Shown here one piece after another: positions 15,276-24,107 of a stretch of DNA of 64,000 bases; positions within the stretch are counted from its first letter, which is position 1, and each line of letters starts with the position of its first letter. The DNA is from a virus. The translations under genes and the position numbers were made by a program. The stretch lies in the IMG/VR virus record IMGVR_UViG_3300044612_001981, positions 1-64,000 of that record. One strand, given 5' to 3'. The notes under the pieces were generated by a model, which searched no databases, was not told the DNA's origin, and saw only the letters and a program-made list of their open reading frames with translations.

Positions 15276-18200
15276 TTTATTTCCTTTACGTTTAACGTTC
15301 CATCATCTAATTTTGATAGAACCACCTTACATTTCATTCCCTCACGCATTTTTGCTAAGGTCATTTTATACATTGTTGGGAAAGCAATGGCTCTTGTTAA
15401 AGTTTTATTTTTATCTGATAGAACTATGTGGCTCATAGTCTTGCCAGCTTTTGTTGTATATGGAGTAAAGTTTACAACGATATACTCATCATCTTCTAAG
15501 TCATACTCTTTTCTATAAAGATAATCTACGAACATGTCATTTGAAGATGGGTCAATATCTGAAACCTTAATGTACCTAGCAATTCTATTATCTCCTACTA
15601 GGATAAAGTACATCTGGCCAACTTCAATTTGAGTCTGCTCATTGTGGAATAGACCAATAGATCCAGTCTCATCGACAATCTCTACTCGTGCCCATCCAGT
15701 ACCACGCTTGATACCCTTTACCATTCCAAACATAACAAATGAACCAAGGTCGTCAAACTCTTCAATCGGTCTAGCCTGAGCCTTTACTCTTGGTGGGATC
15801 CCCTCTAAGTTAAATGTAGGTATGCCCAGATACTCATAGTAGTTATCTTTTTCATTTCCGTTTCTTAAGTTATCTTTAAATGCTGCTGCTCCAATTGCAT
15901 TTAGTGAACTTATTGCTCTGCTATTTATACCACTGCCTTTAGCAGAAGCAATTGAAATAAAGTGTTCATAGCTCTTATAAGGCCTATGATCAATAATCTT
16001 ATTTGAAATATTATCTGATATAAATTTAACTTCAGAAAGCCCAAAGCGTATAGCGTTGTCTTGAAGAGAAAAATAAAGCTCTGATTCATTGATGTGCGGC
16101 AATAAAACTTTTAATCCAAGTCTCTTCGACTCAATTAAATATTCCGTCCTAGCATCCTTATCGTTTTCGTTTTTAAGAATCGAAAACATAAACTCAAGTG
16201 GGTAATAAAACTTAAGCCAAGCAGTATAATAACTAAGCATAGAGTAAGCAACAGCATGGGAACGGTTAAAAGAATAACCAGCATGCGCTTCAAAATCGTG
16301 CCATAGCGCTTCTGCTTTTTTCTTAGTAATATGCTCTGAAGCCCCAGTAACAAACCTATCTTTGAACTGGTCAAACTCTTTTGCATCTTTCTTCTTTCCA
16401 ATAATCTTGCGGACCTTATCAGCCTCTGCCCAAGTCATTCCACCCAAGTGTACGCATGCCTGCATAACTTGCTCTTGATATATAATAACACCATAAGTAT
16501 TCTCGGTAAAAGGCTTCATGATTGTGTGCATATAATCTACTGCTTCATTGCCTTGCTTACGCTTGATATAGGCAGCCCCTACAGTATTCATGGCACCTGG
16601 CCTTACTAGTGCATTAGATGCAACTAGATCTTCAAACTTGTCTGTTCCCATCTTAATAAGAAGGTTAGTGTATGGCGTTGCTTCAGCTTGAAATACTCCC
16701 TTAGTAAAGCCTTCGCTAAGCATCTTGTAAACCTCTGGATCATCAAGAGTTAAATCAGACAGCACTATATCCTTGCCAGTTCTAGATTTTATTGATTTAA
16801 GTGTATCTGAAATAACGGATAGAGTTTTTAGTCCCAACGCATCTAGTTTGATAAGACCAATATCTGCAACAGTATCCATATCATAGGCAACTACAGGAAT
16901 TCTTCCTGAAACTTTATCCTGTGCATCTTCTCTTGATTCAACGGGAGCAAACTTTCTAAGGTCATCTTTAGCTACAACAACTCCAGCTGCATGCACTCCA
17001 ACAGATCTGATTCTTCCACGCAATCTATCTGCAAGCCAAACAACTTCTGGGTACTTGGCTCTAAACTCTTTTGTGTTTGGTGAAGAAACAAAGTCTTCAA
17101 AGGTGTCAATTGATTTCATTGCACGATTAACTTCTTGCAGTGGAACCATAAAAATTCGTGCTGCATCTCGGATTACACCTTTATCTTTAAAATAAGTGTA
17201 AGTTGAAATAGAAGCAACGTGTTTAAATTTTTTCTTAAGGTATTCCTTTACCTCTTTACGACGACGATCTTCAAAGTCTGTATCGATATCTGGAAAGTCG
17301 TTGCGCTCTGGGTTAATAAATCTAAAAAACAAAAGGTCGTATTTAATTGGATCTACATCAGTGATGCCTAATGCATAACAAACTAAAGAACCTGCGGCAG
17401 AGCCACGACCTGGACCAACACGAATATTATTTGTTTTGGCCCAATCAATCATGTCTGCAATCACTAAAAAGTACGATGCAAAACTTTTAGAAGCAATAAC
17501 CGAAAGCTCTTCTTCTACTCTGTCGATATAAGTCTGATTGTTTGAGAATCCAAGTCTATCTATTCCAGCATACGCCATCTCACGAAGCTTGTCATCCGCA
17601 TCTGTTTTTGGAACTGGAAGCAGATCAAGTCCTTGATGGAAGTCGTAGTCTTCAATCTTATCTGCAATCTCCATTGTGTTTTCATATATGTCTGTGCGAG
17701 AAATTCCAGCAGCATTAAAGTCTGCTTCAATCTCTTCTCTAGACTGAATGAAAAGGTTGTAGTCCTGAAAAGAAATTCTGCGGTCTGGATATAGATAATT
17801 AAATCTTTCCATCATGTCTTTAATGTTACGAGACATTTCAAAGTCTGATTCCTTATCAATCTTTGGAGATGTAGAAAGGATAAGTAGCGCTTCTTCTAAC
17901 ACCCTATCTTCTTTTTTAGCAAAGTGGGCATCTCCTGTTGCCACCGCCTTAATTTTTAATTCATCTGCCAACTCTAAGAGCTTGGCGTTTATTTCTGACG
18001 GGTTGTGAGATTGAACCTCAATATAAAAATCTTCATTAAAAGTTTGTTTAAAATCTTTGAGTACAAGTTTTGCTTCTGAGAATTCTCCACGCTCAATAGC
18101 TTTGCTAATAAGGCCGTTGAGGCATCCAGACAAAACGATAACACCTTCAGCATATTCTTTTAAAACCTCTCTGTCGATACGTGGCTTGTGATAAAATCCT

Positions 18201-18541
18201 TCATTCCAAGCAAGCTCCTGAAGAATATTAATATTCTCCAACCCCTTTTTATTTTTCGCTAGCAAAATAATATGGTTATAGGCTTGGATAGATTTATCTG
18301 TTTTTGAAGATCTATCAAACCTATCGGTTGGAGAAATGTACGCCTCAACACCAAGAATCGGCTTAATGCCAATTTCCTTTGCGGCAATCTGCATATCTCT
18401 GTGTGACGAGAGAGTACCATGGTCTGTGATTGCAATCGCAGTCTGCCCAGCATCTAACGCTGCTTGACATAATTCTTTAGGTGAATTTAGTCCATCCATT
18501 AATGAATAATAGGAGTGAACATGTAGGTGTGTAAAACTCAT
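15272..18541 (-). CDS. dnaE: DNA polymerase III alpha subunit (DnaE-type)
   Basis: A 1089-residue C-family replicative polymerase. The PHP domain starts at once with HLHVHS (residues 5-10). The palm has GPGRGSAAGS followed by FPDIDTDFEDRR near residue 415, which carries catalytic aspartates. A C-terminal OB-fold-like region ends the protein. The in-frame codons upstream of 18541 are excluded because the ATG there overlaps the previous gene's stop as TAATG. With primase, helicase and SSB nearby, the phage brings most of its own replisome. No clamp, clamp loader or proofreading exonuclease is seen in this window; proofreading might come from the PHP domain. Confidence 0.96.
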   Translation of the reverse strand: MSFTHLHVHSYYSLMDGLNSPKELCQAALDAGQTAIAITDHGTLSSHRDMQIAAKEIGIKPILGVEAYISPTDRFDRSSKTDKSIQAYNHIILLAKNKKGLENINILQELAWNEGFYHKPRIDREVLKEYAEGVIVLSGCLNGLISKAIERGEFSEAKLVLKDFKQTFNEDFYIEVQSHNPSEINAKLLELADELKIKAVATGDAHFAKKEDRVLEEALLILSTSPKIDKESDFEMSRNIKDMMERFNYLYPDRRISFQDYNLFIQSREEIEADFNAAGISRTDIYENTMEIADKIEDYDFHQGLDLLPVPKTDADDKLREMAYAGIDRLGFSNNQTYIDRVEEELSVIASKSFASYFLVIADMIDWAKTNNIRVGPGRGSAAGSLVCYALGITDVDPIKYDLLFFRFINPERNDFPDIDTDFEDRRRKEVKEYLKKKFKHVASISTYTYFKDKGVIRDAARIFMVPLQEVNRAMKSIDTFEDFVSSPNTKEFRAKYPEVVWLADRLRGRIRSVGVHAAGVVVAKDDLRKFAPVESREDAQDKVSGRIPVVAYDMDTVADIGLIKLDALGLKTLSVISDTLKSIKSRTGKDIVLSDLTLDDPEVYKMLSEGFTKGVFQAEATPYTNLLIKMGTDKFEDLVASNALVRPGAMNTVGAAYIKRKQGNEAVDYMHTIMKPFTENTYGVIIYQEQVMQACVHLGGMTWAEADKVRKIIGKKKDAKEFDQFKDRFVTGASEHITKKKAEALWHDFEAHAGYSFNRSHAVAYSMLSYYTAWLKFYYPLEFMFSILKNENDKDARTEYLIESKRLGLKVLLPHINESELYFSLQDNAIRFGLSEVKFISDNISNKIIDHRPYKSYEHFISIASAKGSGINSRAISSLNAIGAAAFKDNLRNGNEKDNYYEYLGIPTFNLEGIPPRVKAQARPIEEFDDLGSFVMFGMVKGIKRGTGWARVEIVDETGSIGLFHNEQTQIEVGQMYFILVGDNRIARYIKVSDIDPSSNDMFVDYLYRKEYDLEDDEYIVVNFTPYTTKAGKTMSHIVLSDKNKTLTRAIAFPTMYKMTLAKMREGMKCKVVLSKLDDGTLNVKEIK

Positions 18542-18747
18542 TAGTATCCGCCACAACATTCATTTCTAGTATGATAAAGTCTAATCTTTGTCAATGTTTT
18601 TTTATTTGGTGCGTAAAGATCTTCTTTGCAACAACCACATTTCATATGCCATTCTTTAGCAAAGAAATCGTAGACAGCGCCTACATAATTTTTGTACTTG
18701 TTATATACAAAAGTTTCAAACGGGTCTGGTATTTCGTAAGAAATCAT
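18541..18747 (-). CDS. small Cys-rich protein upstream of dnaE
   Basis: A 68-residue protein with CGCC (about residues 37-40) and an H...CC near the C-terminus, consistent with one zinc site. No Shine-Dalgarno sequence is present. The -10 TAAAAT ends six bases before the ATG, so this is a second probable leaderless gene. It is translationally coupled to dnaE through a TAATG. Confidence 0.72.
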   Translation of the reverse strand: MISYEIPDPFETFVYNKYKNYVGAVYDFFAKEWHMKCGCCKEDLYAPNKKTLTKIRLYHTRNECCGGY

Positions 18748-18753
18748 ATTGCT

Positions 18754-18782
18754 ATTTTACTAAATAATGCAGGGGCAGTCAA
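18754..18782 (-). promoter_or_regulatory. leaderless promoter for the dnaE unit
   Basis: TTGACT (18777-18782), a 17-base spacer and TAAAAT (18754-18759), six bases from the ATG at 18747. The -35 sits inside the terminator hairpin of the upstream SSB gene. Confidence 0.75.
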
Positions 18783-18795
18783 TAGACTACCCCTG
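18770..18795 (-). terminator. hairpin terminator after ssb
   Basis: An 11-position stem with a four-base loop between ssb and the dnaE unit. One position is a G-U pair only in RNA made from the minus strand (it would be C-A on the other), which fits minus-strand transcripts. No T-run follows, so it may act as a weak or intrinsic-like terminator. Confidence 0.65.
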
Positions 18796-18806
18796 ACAAT
18801 AAATAG

Positions 18807-19484
18807 TTACCAGACTAGGCTGCTGTCTGAATCTGAAGTAGACGAAGATTCTTGGCTTCCGCTTTCTCCGTTAAAAAACGCTTCTTGTTCAGTGTATGGC
18901 AGGTCGCGGATTGCAGTTGTTTCTAGATCATACAACTCAAGTGCTGACGAGTCAAATGGTGTTTCATCCTTAGCTAAAGGGATGATCGTGTAGCTTGTGT
19001 CTGTCTTAGTTCCAGTGCGCTTAATGCGCCACATAAGATTTGTAATTGAGCCCATTTCTCCAGCGTACTCAATTAGAGTTGGAGTAATAGTTTTTCCACT
19101 TGAACCTTGAGAAAGAATAGCTACGTAAGGCTCTTCTTTTCCGTCATCGATTAAAACATTCATGTAAAGTCGTGAACGGCCCTTCCAGCCCGCCTTATAA
19201 TCTTTGCGGTGTTGTTCGCAACCGTAGCATTTGCCTTGATCTTCCATTGAGCAAAGTGCCTTGCGCTTGTAATCTTTAGGGTTAGTGTGCTCTACGGCAA
19301 TAAATCCCAAACCTTTTGACTCGTCATATGTAGGTGAGTCTGGGTCAAGCTCTTGCAAGAAACGAACCTTTACGCTCTCTGCATCTTCTAGCTTTGCCCA
19401 ACGTGCTTTTGTTCCATCGCTTTCGCTATACGAAGGCTTATCCATTACTTGATTTAATCCTTTTAGTCCTTTTACAATACCCAC
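18807..19484 (-). CDS. ssb: single-stranded DNA-binding protein with zinc site
   Basis: A 225-residue protein with an OB-like core and a possible zinc site (Cys78, Cys86, Cys89, His92), followed by a Ser/Asp/Glu-rich disordered tail. Such acidic, aromatic-capped tails in SSB proteins, here ending in LVW, recruit replication partners. The arrangement resembles T4 gp32-type phage SSBs more than bacterial SSB. It has its own promoter and a terminator, so it is expressed as a separate, probably abundant, product. Confidence 0.78.
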   Translation of the reverse strand: MGIVKGLKGLNQVMDKPSYSESDGTKARWAKLEDAESVKVRFLQELDPDSPTYDESKGLGFIAVEHTNPKDYKRKALCSMEDQGKCYGCEQHRKDYKAGWKGRSRLYMNVLIDDGKEEPYVAILSQGSSGKTITPTLIEYAGEMGSITNLMWRIKRTGTKTDTSYTIIPLAKDETPFDSSALELYDLETTAIRDLPYTEQEAFFNGESGSQESSSTSDSDSSLVW

Positions 19485-19533
19485 TTGTATCCTCTTTTCT
19501 TATAGTTGATGGTATAGATCCATCTGTCTGTTT

Positions 19534-19562
19534 AGTATATCATATCCAAGAACGATATTCAA
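19534..19562 (-). promoter_or_regulatory. promoter for ssb
   Basis: TTGAAT (19557-19562), a 17-base spacer and TATACT (19534-19539) preceded by TGA. The -35 lies in the last codons of the primase gene. The leader contains a small GATGG/CCATC hairpin and AAGAGGA before the start. Confidence 0.72.
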
Positions 19563-20535
19563 TATCTGATACTGAATTTTTTACGCATGCTTTTATTTCT
19601 TCTTCAGTTAAATCGCCAGCATCTTTGGCTTTATTAGGATAAATTTCTTTATACCCAAATGAGGCCCAAGAAATATCTTTATTACGTAACTTGGATGAGA
19701 TAGAACTTCCTAGTTCTCTTCCAGCCTCATCTGCATCTGTCATTATAATTATCTTGTTAAAGTATCTATTTAACAAAGACTGCTGTTCATTTGAGAGAAA
19801 CCCTCCTAGCGTAGCAACAACGTTAGGAAATCCAGCCTGATGAATTCTTATTGCATCAAAATTAGATTCACATACTATTACCTGCTGGCCAATTTTTTTA
19901 GCCCTATGAATATTAAAAAGTGTTTTGCTCTTTGGCAAGTTAGTACTATTTTTAAAAGTCTTTCCCTCAATAGATCTTCCAACTATACCAATAGGGATTG
20001 CATCTGGGCTATGAACAGGAGTGACTACCATATTCATTGATGAAGAATATCCAAGATTAAAATGTTTCATAGAGTCTATGTTAATTCCTCTAGACTCAAG
20101 GTAGCTTCTAGCAATAGAACTGGATCCGAGATCTGAGTGAAGTCTATCTAGTGTCTCTTGAGAAAATTCTTGAAACACTGGCTTGTCAGAAAGTATATCT
20201 TCCATCATCTCGTCAAAATTATTAAGTGCTTCTGTTTCTTTATTTGCAATTAACCTTAGTGATTGAAAATCATTCTTGTGCATAGTTCTTTTAATTAATT
20301 CAATTAGTGTTCCAGTTTCTCCGCATGCTGGATTAAAGCAAATAAAGGCGCCAGATGTTTGACTTACGCTAAAACTAGATGTATGCCTATTGGAATGAAA
20401 TGGGCAGTAGCATAGGAAGTCATTACCTGTCTCACCAACAATGTTCAATCCAATTTCTTTTAGGATTGATTTGATGTGACTTGGGGCATATTCCGTGGAA
20501 TCAACTTGCTTTGAGTTATACCCTCTGATTGCCAT
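19540..20535 (-). CDS. dnaG: DnaG-like primase
   Basis: A 331-residue primase. The N-terminal zinc-binding domain has CPFH (44-47) with a partner Cys66/Cys71 pair. The TOPRIM core shows CESNFDAIR (Glu223) and MTDADEAG (Asp267, Asp269). At 331 residues it lacks the C-terminal helicase-binding domain of bacterial DnaG. The start at 20535 follows GAGGAAGG. A 17-residue longer frame is possible but lacks a comparable site. Its first 25 codons overlap the end of the upstream gene in another frame. Confidence 0.92.
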   Translation of the reverse strand: MAIRGYNSKQVDSTEYAPSHIKSILKEIGLNIVGETGNDFLCYCPFHSNRHTSSFSVSQTSGAFICFNPACGETGTLIELIKRTMHKNDFQSLRLIANKETEALNNFDEMMEDILSDKPVFQEFSQETLDRLHSDLGSSSIARSYLESRGINIDSMKHFNLGYSSSMNMVVTPVHSPDAIPIGIVGRSIEGKTFKNSTNLPKSKTLFNIHRAKKIGQQVIVCESNFDAIRIHQAGFPNVVATLGGFLSNEQQSLLNRYFNKIIIMTDADEAGRELGSSISSKLRNKDISWASFGYKEIYPNKAKDAGDLTEEEIKACVKNSVSDIEYRSWI

Positions 20536-20762
20536 GCCTTCCTCTTTCCTACATATACACCATGAAGTGTCATTAAGAATCTCCATGTCTCGCCAGTGAA
20601 CTCAATTGAAAATGCTGTATCGATATCTAAAACTCTTACATATCCTTTGCCACGCATGTCCTGCACTAACAGGTTTTCATACTGCGGCTTCAAACTTATA
20701 AGCTGTGCATTATCATAAAACTCTACTTCTATTTGAAATCTTTTAATTCTTTTGTGCGTCAT
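20460..20762 (-). CDS. hypothetical protein overlapping primase
   Basis: A 100-residue basic protein with alternating strands and a conserved-looking SIEFTGETWRF segment. It starts at an ATG inside the helicase gene's end (20-base overlap) and its last 25 codons overlap the primase start. Such overlap in two frames is unusual but both frames read like real protein. No family recognised. Confidence 0.65.
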   Translation of the reverse strand: MTHKRIKRFQIEVEFYDNAQLISLKPQYENLLVQDMRGKGYVRVLDIDTAFSIEFTGETWRFLMTLHGVYVGKRKAWQSEGITQSKLIPRNMPQVTSNQS

Positions 20763-21990
20763 TTTCAAATGGATTTTCGTAAATCTCTTTCACGATACCT
20801 CTGTTGATATCCCAATCTAAGAATACTCCGAAGTCATGACCATGTCTATTCTTTCTAGATACGATCTCAATCATATCTGTTCCCTTATACTTATGAATAG
20901 CCATAGCCATATCAGCATCATATTCAATTGCTTTTGACCATGCAACCTGACTCATCATTGGTGGGTTATCCTGATCTGTAATATCATCTGCAGTTGCAGC
21001 AGTAATATCAATAATAGGAATATTATTTCTGACCGCCAAGTTTTTAAACTCACGAGAGATATTCATATTACGCTCAGTAGGAGCTTTTGAATTATTATTG
21101 TCTGTAAACAACTGGTGATAATCTAAGATAACAATGTCTGGCTTATGCTGATCAATCTTTGCCTGAATAGCATTGGGAGTTACATTACCAGAGCCTTCAT
21201 TAGAAACTAGAATAAACTTGTTCTTGTCCGCAAACTTTTTGCCAGACCAACTTCTGAAATCATCAATGTTAATATCTCCCTTTGCAAAGTCACTGGCTTT
21301 AAATAAACCAGACCCAAGCATAGTATAAATTCTGTCACGCATATTTTCTGGTGTCATTTCAAGAGAGACAATCATGGGCTTAAATCCCTGCTCCCAGGCC
21401 TTACAGGCTAGGTAAGAGGTGAACCATGTCTTACCCTTTCCTGGCCAGCCAATAGCGACTATAAGGTGCCCTGGAGCCATTCCAGTGGGGTATGCAAGGT
21501 CGATTGACTGAAAGCCAGTCTTAATCCCTGGAGATCCCCCCATCTCGGCTGTACGGGCCTTCAGGGCCTCTAAATGCTTAATTGCGTTATCAGCATCTGT
21601 CACATCTAAGTCACGGACATTATTAGTATATTTATTTAAGCTAGCAAGCTGTGACTGCAATTCGTTAATAACTCTGGAAGCAACATCTTCTTTTAGCATT
21701 GATCCACCACGAATTAAAATGCTCTTTAGCTTGCTAGATAAAAATTCATTCTTAAGATTATCTAAATAGTAGGCAGTTTCAGCTGTTACATTTAGGTCTG
21801 GCTCGAAGTCTTTGAACTTCTCTTGCAGTATTCCTACTTCTGGAATACCCTTAAATTTGCTGTAATATGACTTTAAGCCTTCCCAAACATCTCCGTGTGA
21901 AGTAAATAGCTCATCTACATTTTCAGCCATAACAACGCTGATGTCTTTATTCTTACAGATAGCAGAAATTAATGTTGCTTCGGTATTCAT
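20743..21990 (-). CDS. dnaB: DnaB-like replicative helicase
   Basis: A 415-residue RecA-fold helicase with Walker A GWPGKGKT (181-188), Walker B DIVILDY (285-291), and an N-terminal helical domain (1-130) for ring assembly. The core also has an SLEMTPENMRDR segment (209-220) typical of DnaB/T7 gp4-like helicases. It unwinds the fork for the phage polymerase. It overlaps the next gene upstream by four bases. Confidence 0.93.
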   Translation of the reverse strand: MNTEATLISAICKNKDISVVMAENVDELFTSHGDVWEGLKSYYSKFKGIPEVGILQEKFKDFEPDLNVTAETAYYLDNLKNEFLSSKLKSILIRGGSMLKEDVASRVINELQSQLASLNKYTNNVRDLDVTDADNAIKHLEALKARTAEMGGSPGIKTGFQSIDLAYPTGMAPGHLIVAIGWPGKGKTWFTSYLACKAWEQGFKPMIVSLEMTPENMRDRIYTMLGSGLFKASDFAKGDINIDDFRSWSGKKFADKNKFILVSNEGSGNVTPNAIQAKIDQHKPDIVILDYHQLFTDNNNSKAPTERNMNISREFKNLAVRNNIPIIDITAATADDITDQDNPPMMSQVAWSKAIEYDADMAMAIHKYKGTDMIEIVSRKNRHGHDFGVFLDWDINRGIVKEIYENPFENDAQKN

Positions 21991-22307
21991 AGTCCGCCTT
22001 CCTCCACCATTTTCTTGGTATTCTCTCTCAATAAACGACGTGTCTCGATATCTTTTTGCAATTCAATTCTGGTCTGTTCCATTTTGTCAAAGTTATAATA
22101 GAAGAACTGCAATGGGTGACCAAACTTTTCTAAAGAAAAATAATAGTTCATTAGATCAATTGCCTTATCCATTCCAACGCTATCTATGACATCTTGCATG
22201 GCCCACTTTTCTCTAAACTTATTTATGGTTGCAGGCTTCTTATACTTTTCAGTGTAAAGGTTTTGGTAAAGACTCATCAAAACATATGGCTCTTTATTAT
22301 TTGCCAT
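21987..22307 (-). CDS. hypothetical protein upstream of helicase (possible loader)
   Basis: A 106-residue charged, all-helical protein, coupled to the helicase start by a four-base overlap. Phage helicase loaders and adaptors often occupy this place. The sequence itself has no recognisable motif, so loader function is only a positional guess. Confidence 0.68.
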   Translation of the reverse strand: MANNKEPYVLMSLYQNLYTEKYKKPATINKFREKWAMQDVIDSVGMDKAIDLMNYYFSLEKFGHPLQFFYYNFDKMEQTRIELQKDIETRRLLRENTKKMVEEGGL

Positions 22308-22500
22308 TCTTAAGCTCTTCTTCTACCTCAGCAGTTTTTTGAATTAACTTTCCCTCAACAAATGCGTAAACTCTTTCTGTGGCAGCATCGACTGTCTCTC
22401 CCTGCCTAACATCATCTTCAACCCCTACGCCAATTTTAATGCTCTCGTAGTTACCTAGATTTCTGGTAAAAGAAAGATCCACCTTGACTCTTGTTGTCAT
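22297..22500 (-). CDS. small hypothetical beta-type protein
   Basis: A 67-residue protein with a short beta-like region (RVKVDLSFTRNLGNYESI), an acidic loop and a C-terminal helix rich in Glu/Lys. GGAG occurs eight bases before the ATG. Similar small proteins occur in phage replication operons to my recollection, but I cannot name the family. Confidence 0.65.
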   Translation of the reverse strand: MTTRVKVDLSFTRNLGNYESIKIGVGVEDDVRQGETVDAATERVYAFVEGKLIQKTAEVEEELKNGK

Positions 22501-22607
22501 TTGTTGTGCTCCTTAATATGTCTATTCAATGTAAAGTGTGCAAAACCAGATCTTACCTCTATGTCTTTTTTACATATAGGACAAAAAATAGTTCTGTTGC
22601 TTGCCAT
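22497..22607 (-). CDS. 36-residue C2H2-like zinc finger
   Basis: A tiny reading frame between two coupled genes: the ATG overlaps the upstream stop (TAATG) and its TGA overlaps the downstream ATG (ATGA). It encodes FCPICKKDI...HFTLNRHIKEH, a Cx2C...Hx4H pattern matching a single C2H2 zinc finger. Tight coupling on both sides supports it as a real gene. Possible DNA- or RNA-binding regulator. Confidence 0.7.
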   Translation of the reverse strand: MASNRTIFCPICKKDIEVRSGFAHFTLNRHIKEHNK

Positions 22608-23089
22608 TAATCCGCCTTCCAAACTGGTACGAACCCGCTACTTGTCTTAGTATACAATACAAAGCTGTGTTTGAGAAGAGCCAATAATTCTGCCTTTGAT
22701 GGCATATTATTAGAATGGCCAGAATCTAAAATATATTGATGTAAATCTAATATATCTTCTTCGCTAAACATATACTTAGACCAGCCTTCTTTAGAAAGTC
22801 TTCCTATTGGATATATCTTTTGAGGTGTCTTAATCTTTTCCTCTAGTATATAATCCTGTATTGTCACTCTGTGCTTATTCAACATCTCTGCAACTTGCAC
22901 AACGCTGTATGCGTTGCCCATATGTTTATTGACTTCTGAGTAAGGATACAGAACCCTTTTTGCATCTGGATAGCACCAAGCAATTACTTGGTCTTTGGCT
23001 CTTGATGAGCTAATGACCTTATGTATTTTCCCGTTTAAGAAGAAATACCGTATCGCTTTAATTGATCTTCCTCTATCTTTTCCAGCCAT
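22607..23089 (-). CDS. MerR/excisionase-like HTH protein
   Basis: A 160-residue basic protein. The middle (about residues 62-85, YSVVQVAEMLNKHRVTIQDY) is a clear winged HTH of the MerR/excisionase sort used to read DNA. The N-terminal half is beta-rich with a GKIHKV motif. It may be a replication or transcription factor. It overlaps the upstream gene by 55 bases, mostly that gene's charged C-terminus. Confidence 0.72.
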   Translation of the reverse strand: MAGKDRGRSIKAIRYFFLNGKIHKVISSSRAKDQVIAWCYPDAKRVLYPYSEVNKHMGNAYSVVQVAEMLNKHRVTIQDYILEEKIKTPQKIYPIGRLSKEGWSKYMFSEEDILDLHQYILDSGHSNNMPSKAELLALLKHSFVLYTKTSSGFVPVWKAD

Positions 23090-23223
23090 TTGCCCAACTT
23101 GTTTGTATTTTTATTCATCATCCAGCGCTTGCCGCACATGATGCAAAACAATTCCATATGTAGCTTCTGAGAAAACACTCTATCTACAAATACTCTTCCA
23201 TTACATTTATTACATGTTATCAT
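23035..23223 (-). CDS. small zinc-ribbon protein
   Basis: A 62-residue protein with CNKC (4-7) and CIMC (about 27-30), a typical two-CxxC ribbon, and a basic C-terminus. The ATG at 23223 overlaps the phosphoesterase stop as ATGA, so the ten extra upstream codons are not used. Confidence 0.72.
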   Translation of the reverse strand: MITCNKCNGRVFVDRVFSQKLHMELFCIMCGKRWMMNKNTNKLGKWLEKIEEDQLKRYGISS

Positions 23224-24020
23224 ACTTGGAAAAACTTTCCATCCACAACGCATGAGTAATCTGGTGAAACATGTATCATTTGAATATGGGGATAATCATT
23301 TACGATGTGTGCTACCGCAAACCCCTTTTGCCAGTCGTGATGTTGAGTGTACTTCATTCCTGGACCTTTTTCATCACACATGTGACCAATCTCATATCCT
23401 CTAAGAGTTTCTCCTGCACCATTATTTCTCAATTCATATGTAACCATATGTGAAGCAATTCTGTGCGAGTGACCTCTAATCAAAGATACCTGCATATCTT
23501 CCATGTCTTTTCTTGCAGACCCAGTTGCTGCAATTGAAAGACCATGATGAACGTGAATATCTCCGAAGCGGCGTTTAGGAAGCTCGTCATAATAAATGTA
23601 TTCATATCCAAGTGAGTCTAGAGACCACAAAGCCTCTGGAGTTACTTCATTAATATAATCTGGAAGCTTGGCATCAACATAATTGAAGATACGTATATCG
23701 TGATTACCTAAAGCAGAAAATAGCTGTGCATTAGGAAGCATCTCTCTAGTCTTTGCATAGAAATCTCTTGCACCCTTTGCTTCATGTCGCATCATTGGAA
23801 CGATTAAGTCCCTGCTATCATTTTTGTGAAGCTGCATAAATTCTGCTGAGCGGCCTTCTGTATACTTGCTATAACATGCCTGATCATCTGTATCACCAAG
23901 GTAGTCAACGACATCTGGCTTAAACCATTTCATTACCTTAAACCAAAGCTCAATCATTTTGTCATCTTGATAAGGGAATTGCTGATCCGAAGATAGCATC
24001 CACTTTAAATCATTTGTCAT
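23220..24020 (-). CDS. calcineurin-like metallophosphoesterase
   Basis: A 266-residue enzyme with the family's metal ligands: SDQQ (Asp12), GDTDD (42-46), GNHD (105-108), HVHHG (156-160) and GHSH (183-186). These form a two-metal site for phosphodiesters, as in Mre11/SbcD and many phage phosphatases. Phage copies may process DNA ends or degrade nucleotide messengers. It is the first gene of the replication unit, behind a strong promoter, so it is probably made early. Confidence 0.88.
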   Translation of the reverse strand: MTNDLKWMLSSDQQFPYQDDKMIELWFKVMKWFKPDVVDYLGDTDDQACYSKYTEGRSAEFMQLHKNDSRDLIVPMMRHEAKGARDFYAKTREMLPNAQLFSALGNHDIRIFNYVDAKLPDYINEVTPEALWSLDSLGYEYIYYDELPKRRFGDIHVHHGLSIAATGSARKDMEDMQVSLIRGHSHRIASHMVTYELRNNGAGETLRGYEIGHMCDEKGPGMKYTQHHDWQKGFAVAHIVNDYPHIQMIHVSPDYSCVVDGKFFQV

Positions 24021-24038
24021 TGTTTACCCTAATGTTAG

Positions 24039-24062
24039 CAGGCCATGAATATTCATGGCCTG
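24039..24062. promoter_or_regulatory. perfect 24-bp palindrome in the early-gene leader
   Basis: A fully symmetric 24-base sequence with half-site CAGGCCATGAAT, lying between the promoter at 24077-24104 and the first replication gene. With no spacer between the arms it looks more like a protein-binding operator than a hairpin terminator. A regulator binding it could control the replication unit. Confidence 0.6.
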
Positions 24063-24076
24063 AAGCGCTACATCAA

Positions 24077-24104
24077 ATTGTAGCATTATGTGTTATATTG
24101 TCAA
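24077..24104 (-). promoter_or_regulatory. promoter for the replication unit
   Basis: TTGACA (24099-24104), a 16-base spacer and TACAAT (24077-24082) with an upstream TGC. A six-base inverted repeat (TGTAGC, 24067-24084) overlaps the -10. Expected start near 24070, before the palindrome. Confidence 0.8.
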
Positions 24105-24107
24105 TAC

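Noticed and set aside
24039-24062. Palindrome considered as a rho-independent terminator
   Set aside because: No loop and no T-run, and it lies just downstream of a promoter; an operator is likelier.
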